NCBI GenBank assembly: GCA_027186245.1
Contig: CP114483.1
Location: 14,776,220-14,840,219, forward strand
Direction: 5' to 3'
Origin: Coriaria nepalensis
Taxonomy: Eukaryota > Streptophyta > Magnoliopsida > Cucurbitales > Coriariaceae
DNA length: 64,000 nucleotides
Part shown: piece by piece, positions 62,501 through 64,000 of the stretch
Position numbering within the stretch: the stretch's first letter is position 1
Layout: each line of letters opens with the position of its first letter
Position numbers and translations under genes: made by a program
The notes under the pieces: model-generated
Database searches by the model: none
Seen by the model: the letters and a program-made list of their open reading frames with translations, nothing else
Told to the model about the DNA's origin: nothing

Positions 62501-64000
62501 TAAAAGAGATGCAATAATATGACTTTAACACTAAAAAAATGCATAGTTGCCTTCAGTAGATCAATTGCAAGTTATGCATGAAAGTCGTGTTTTAAATGCG
62601 AAAATAGAATTGGTTCGAAGTGCTTTCAAACAAATTAATGATCTGAAAAGACTGAATGATGTCCTCTTTAAGGCTAAAATAATGCTTTGTTGTATTCAAT
62701 AGATTAATTGCAGGTTATGTAAGAAAATCATGCTTGAAGGGCAAAAATATAATTCGTTCGAATTCATATATAATGATTTAATGACTAGAAGAGCTTGAAT
62801 GAGATGATTTTAACGCTAAGTAAATGTATAGTTGCCTTCAATAGATCAACTGCAAGTTATGCACGAAAGTCATGTTTGAAAGGTGAATTTCGTCTGAAGT
62901 GATTTAGAATGATTTAATGAGTAAAAGAGATGCAATAATATGACTTTAACACTAAAAAAATGCATAGTTGCCTTCAGTAGATCAATTGCAAGTTATGCAT
63001 GAAAGTCGTGTTTTAAATGCGAAAATAGAATTCGTTCGAAGTGCTTTCAAACAAATTAATGATCTGAAAAGACTGAATGATGTGCTCTTTAAGGCTAAAA
63101 TAATGCATTGTTGTATTCAATAGATTAATTGCAGGTTATGTAAGAAAATCATGTTTGAAGGGCAAAAATATAATTGGTCCGAATTCATATATAATGATTT
63201 AATGACTAGAAGAGCCCGAATGACATCATTTTAACGCTAAGTAAATGTATAGTTGCCTTCAATAGATCAACTGCAAGTTATGCACGAAAGTCATGTTTGA
63301 AAGGTGAATTTCGTCTGAAGTGATTTAGAATGATTTAATGAGTAAAAGAGATGCAATAATACGACTTTAACACTAAAAAAATGCATAGTTGCCTTCAGTA
63401 GATCAATTGCAAGTTATGCATGAAAGTCGTGTTTGAAATGCGAAAATAGAATTAGTTTGAAGTGCTTTCAAACAAATTAATGGTCTAAAACGACTGAATG
63501 ATATGCTCTTTAAGGCTAAAATAATGCATTGTTGTATTCAATAGATTAATTGCAGGTTATGAAAGAAAATCATGTTTGAAGAGCAAAAATATAATTCGTT
63601 CGAATTCATATATAATGATTTAATGACTAGAAGAGCCTCAATGACATGATTTTAACGCTAAGTAAATGTATAGTTGCCTTCAATAGATCAACTGCAAGTT
63701 ATGCACGAAAGTCATGTTTAAAAGGTGAATTTCGTCTGAAGTGATTTAGAATGATTTAATGAGTAAAAGAGATGCAATAATATGACTTTAACACTAAAAT
63801 AATGCATAGTTGCCTTCAGTAGATCAATTGCAAGTTATCCATGAAAGTCGTGTTTTAAATGCGAAAATAGAAATAGTTCGAAGTGCTTTCAAACCAATTA
63901 ATGATCTGAAAAGACTGAATGATGTGCTCTTTAAGGCTAAAATAATGTATTGTTGTATTCAATAGATTAATTGCAGGTTATGTAAGAAAATCATGCTTGA
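56514..64000 (+). repeat. HOR domain with 2947-bp heptamers
   Basis: Seven-unit repeats start at 57356, 60303 and 63250 (third cut by the window end), preceded by matching units 56514 and 56935. Markers in order: aatacgac, aaaacgactg, ttatgaaag and gaagagc in the first unit; caggttatgcac, ctaaaataatg, tttccaac and cattgtcg in the second; atgctttg in units 3, 4 and 6; gcttgaatgagatg in units 4 and 6; gaattggttcg in B of unit 6; attggtccg and catcatttt in unit 7. Comparing 57356-60302 with 60303-63249 I noticed only two single-base differences, both in the seventh unit. Confidence 0.88.

Larger units (their letters stand above)
1..64000 (+). repeat. 421-bp A-B-C satellite array filling the window
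   Basis: Every part of the window is a head-to-tail copy of one 421-bp unit. Measured on the motif gcacgaaag in subunit A, spacing is 421 or 420 bp from position 22 to 63703, giving 152 unit starts. The exceptions are one extra 140-bp subunit at 51045 and small indels. The first unit enters at A position 12 and the last is cut in subunit C. No inversion, transposon insertion or unique spacer is seen, so both array ends lie outside the window. Each unit carries about eight CpG sites and normally one EcoRI site (GAATTC, in C). Such arrays are typical of centromeric or pericentromeric heterochromatin; that location is inference. The sequence is not one I recognise. Confidence 0.98.

Noticed and set aside
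1..64000. CRISPR array
   Set aside because: Periodicity is 421 bp with no short repeat plus unique spacers. All sequence between repeated motifs is itself repeated.
1..64000. CENP-B box
   Set aside because: gaatttcgtctgaagtgattt in A and attcgttcgaattcata in C keep only the TTCGNNNNA part of the mammalian motif; the CGGG end is absent. The match is too weak to call.
1..64000. Mobile element or LTR ends driving the repeats
   Set aside because: No terminal inverted repeats, target-site duplications, poly-A tails of insertion type or transposase/reverse-transcriptase frames are seen. Repeats are strictly head to tail in phase.
1..64000. Assignment to the Tenebrio molitor 142-bp satellite or another beetle family
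   Set aside because: Subunit length is similar, but I cannot recall or compare the actual sequences, and length alone is not evidence. A search of the unit against a repeat database would decide.

Overview
The whole 64 kb window is one uninterrupted tandem satellite-DNA array on one strand, with no protein gene, RNA gene, transposon or unique sequence that I can support. The basic unit is 421 bp (420 bp in about 30 copies). I count 152 unit starts, with truncated units at both window edges. Each unit is built from three diverged but clearly homologous subunits: A (136 bp), B (143 bp) and C (142 bp). They share a 5' core of about 50 bp and, less strongly, their 3' ends. The history reads as a ~140-bp ancestral monomer, then an A-B-C trimer of 421 bp, then larger multimers. 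Composition is about 32% G+C by hand count of subunit B.

The array indicates a eukaryotic centromeric, pericentromeric or other heterochromatic block, probably from a long-read assembly. A ~140-bp AT-rich monomer with higher-order repeats (HORs) fits several animal groups, including insects such as beetles. I do not recognise the monomer and cannot name the species.

Sequence variants divide the array into HOR domains. 1-2091: an 841-bp dimer. 2092-8406: an 842-bp dimer with a phase slip at 4618. 8407-16396: a 1682-bp tetramer with a 3-unit copy at 13453. 16397-18921: mosaic. 18922-20182: a 1261-bp trimer. 19610-28783: a ~5.05 kb, 12-unit super-repeat whose second copy lacks two units. 28784-31123: mosaic with a fragment of the tetramer family. 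31124-33645: two more 1261-bp trimers. 33646-36592: 1263-bp trimers. 36593-48379: an 842-bp dimer family interleaved with another recurrent block. 48380-56513: the most diverged and least ordered part, including a subunit-level rearrangement at 50905-51464. 56514-64000: a 2947-bp heptamer whose two full copies are almost identical.

The open reading frames of 68-86 codons are by-products of the satellite sequence, not genes. Points of interest are the three-level repeat hierarchy, the recombination junctions, a hairpin-capable dyad in subunit C that is a variant hotspot, a recurrent 1-bp deletion site in subunit B, and a B-C reading frame closed in most copies by a single TAG. I found no new gene system here.
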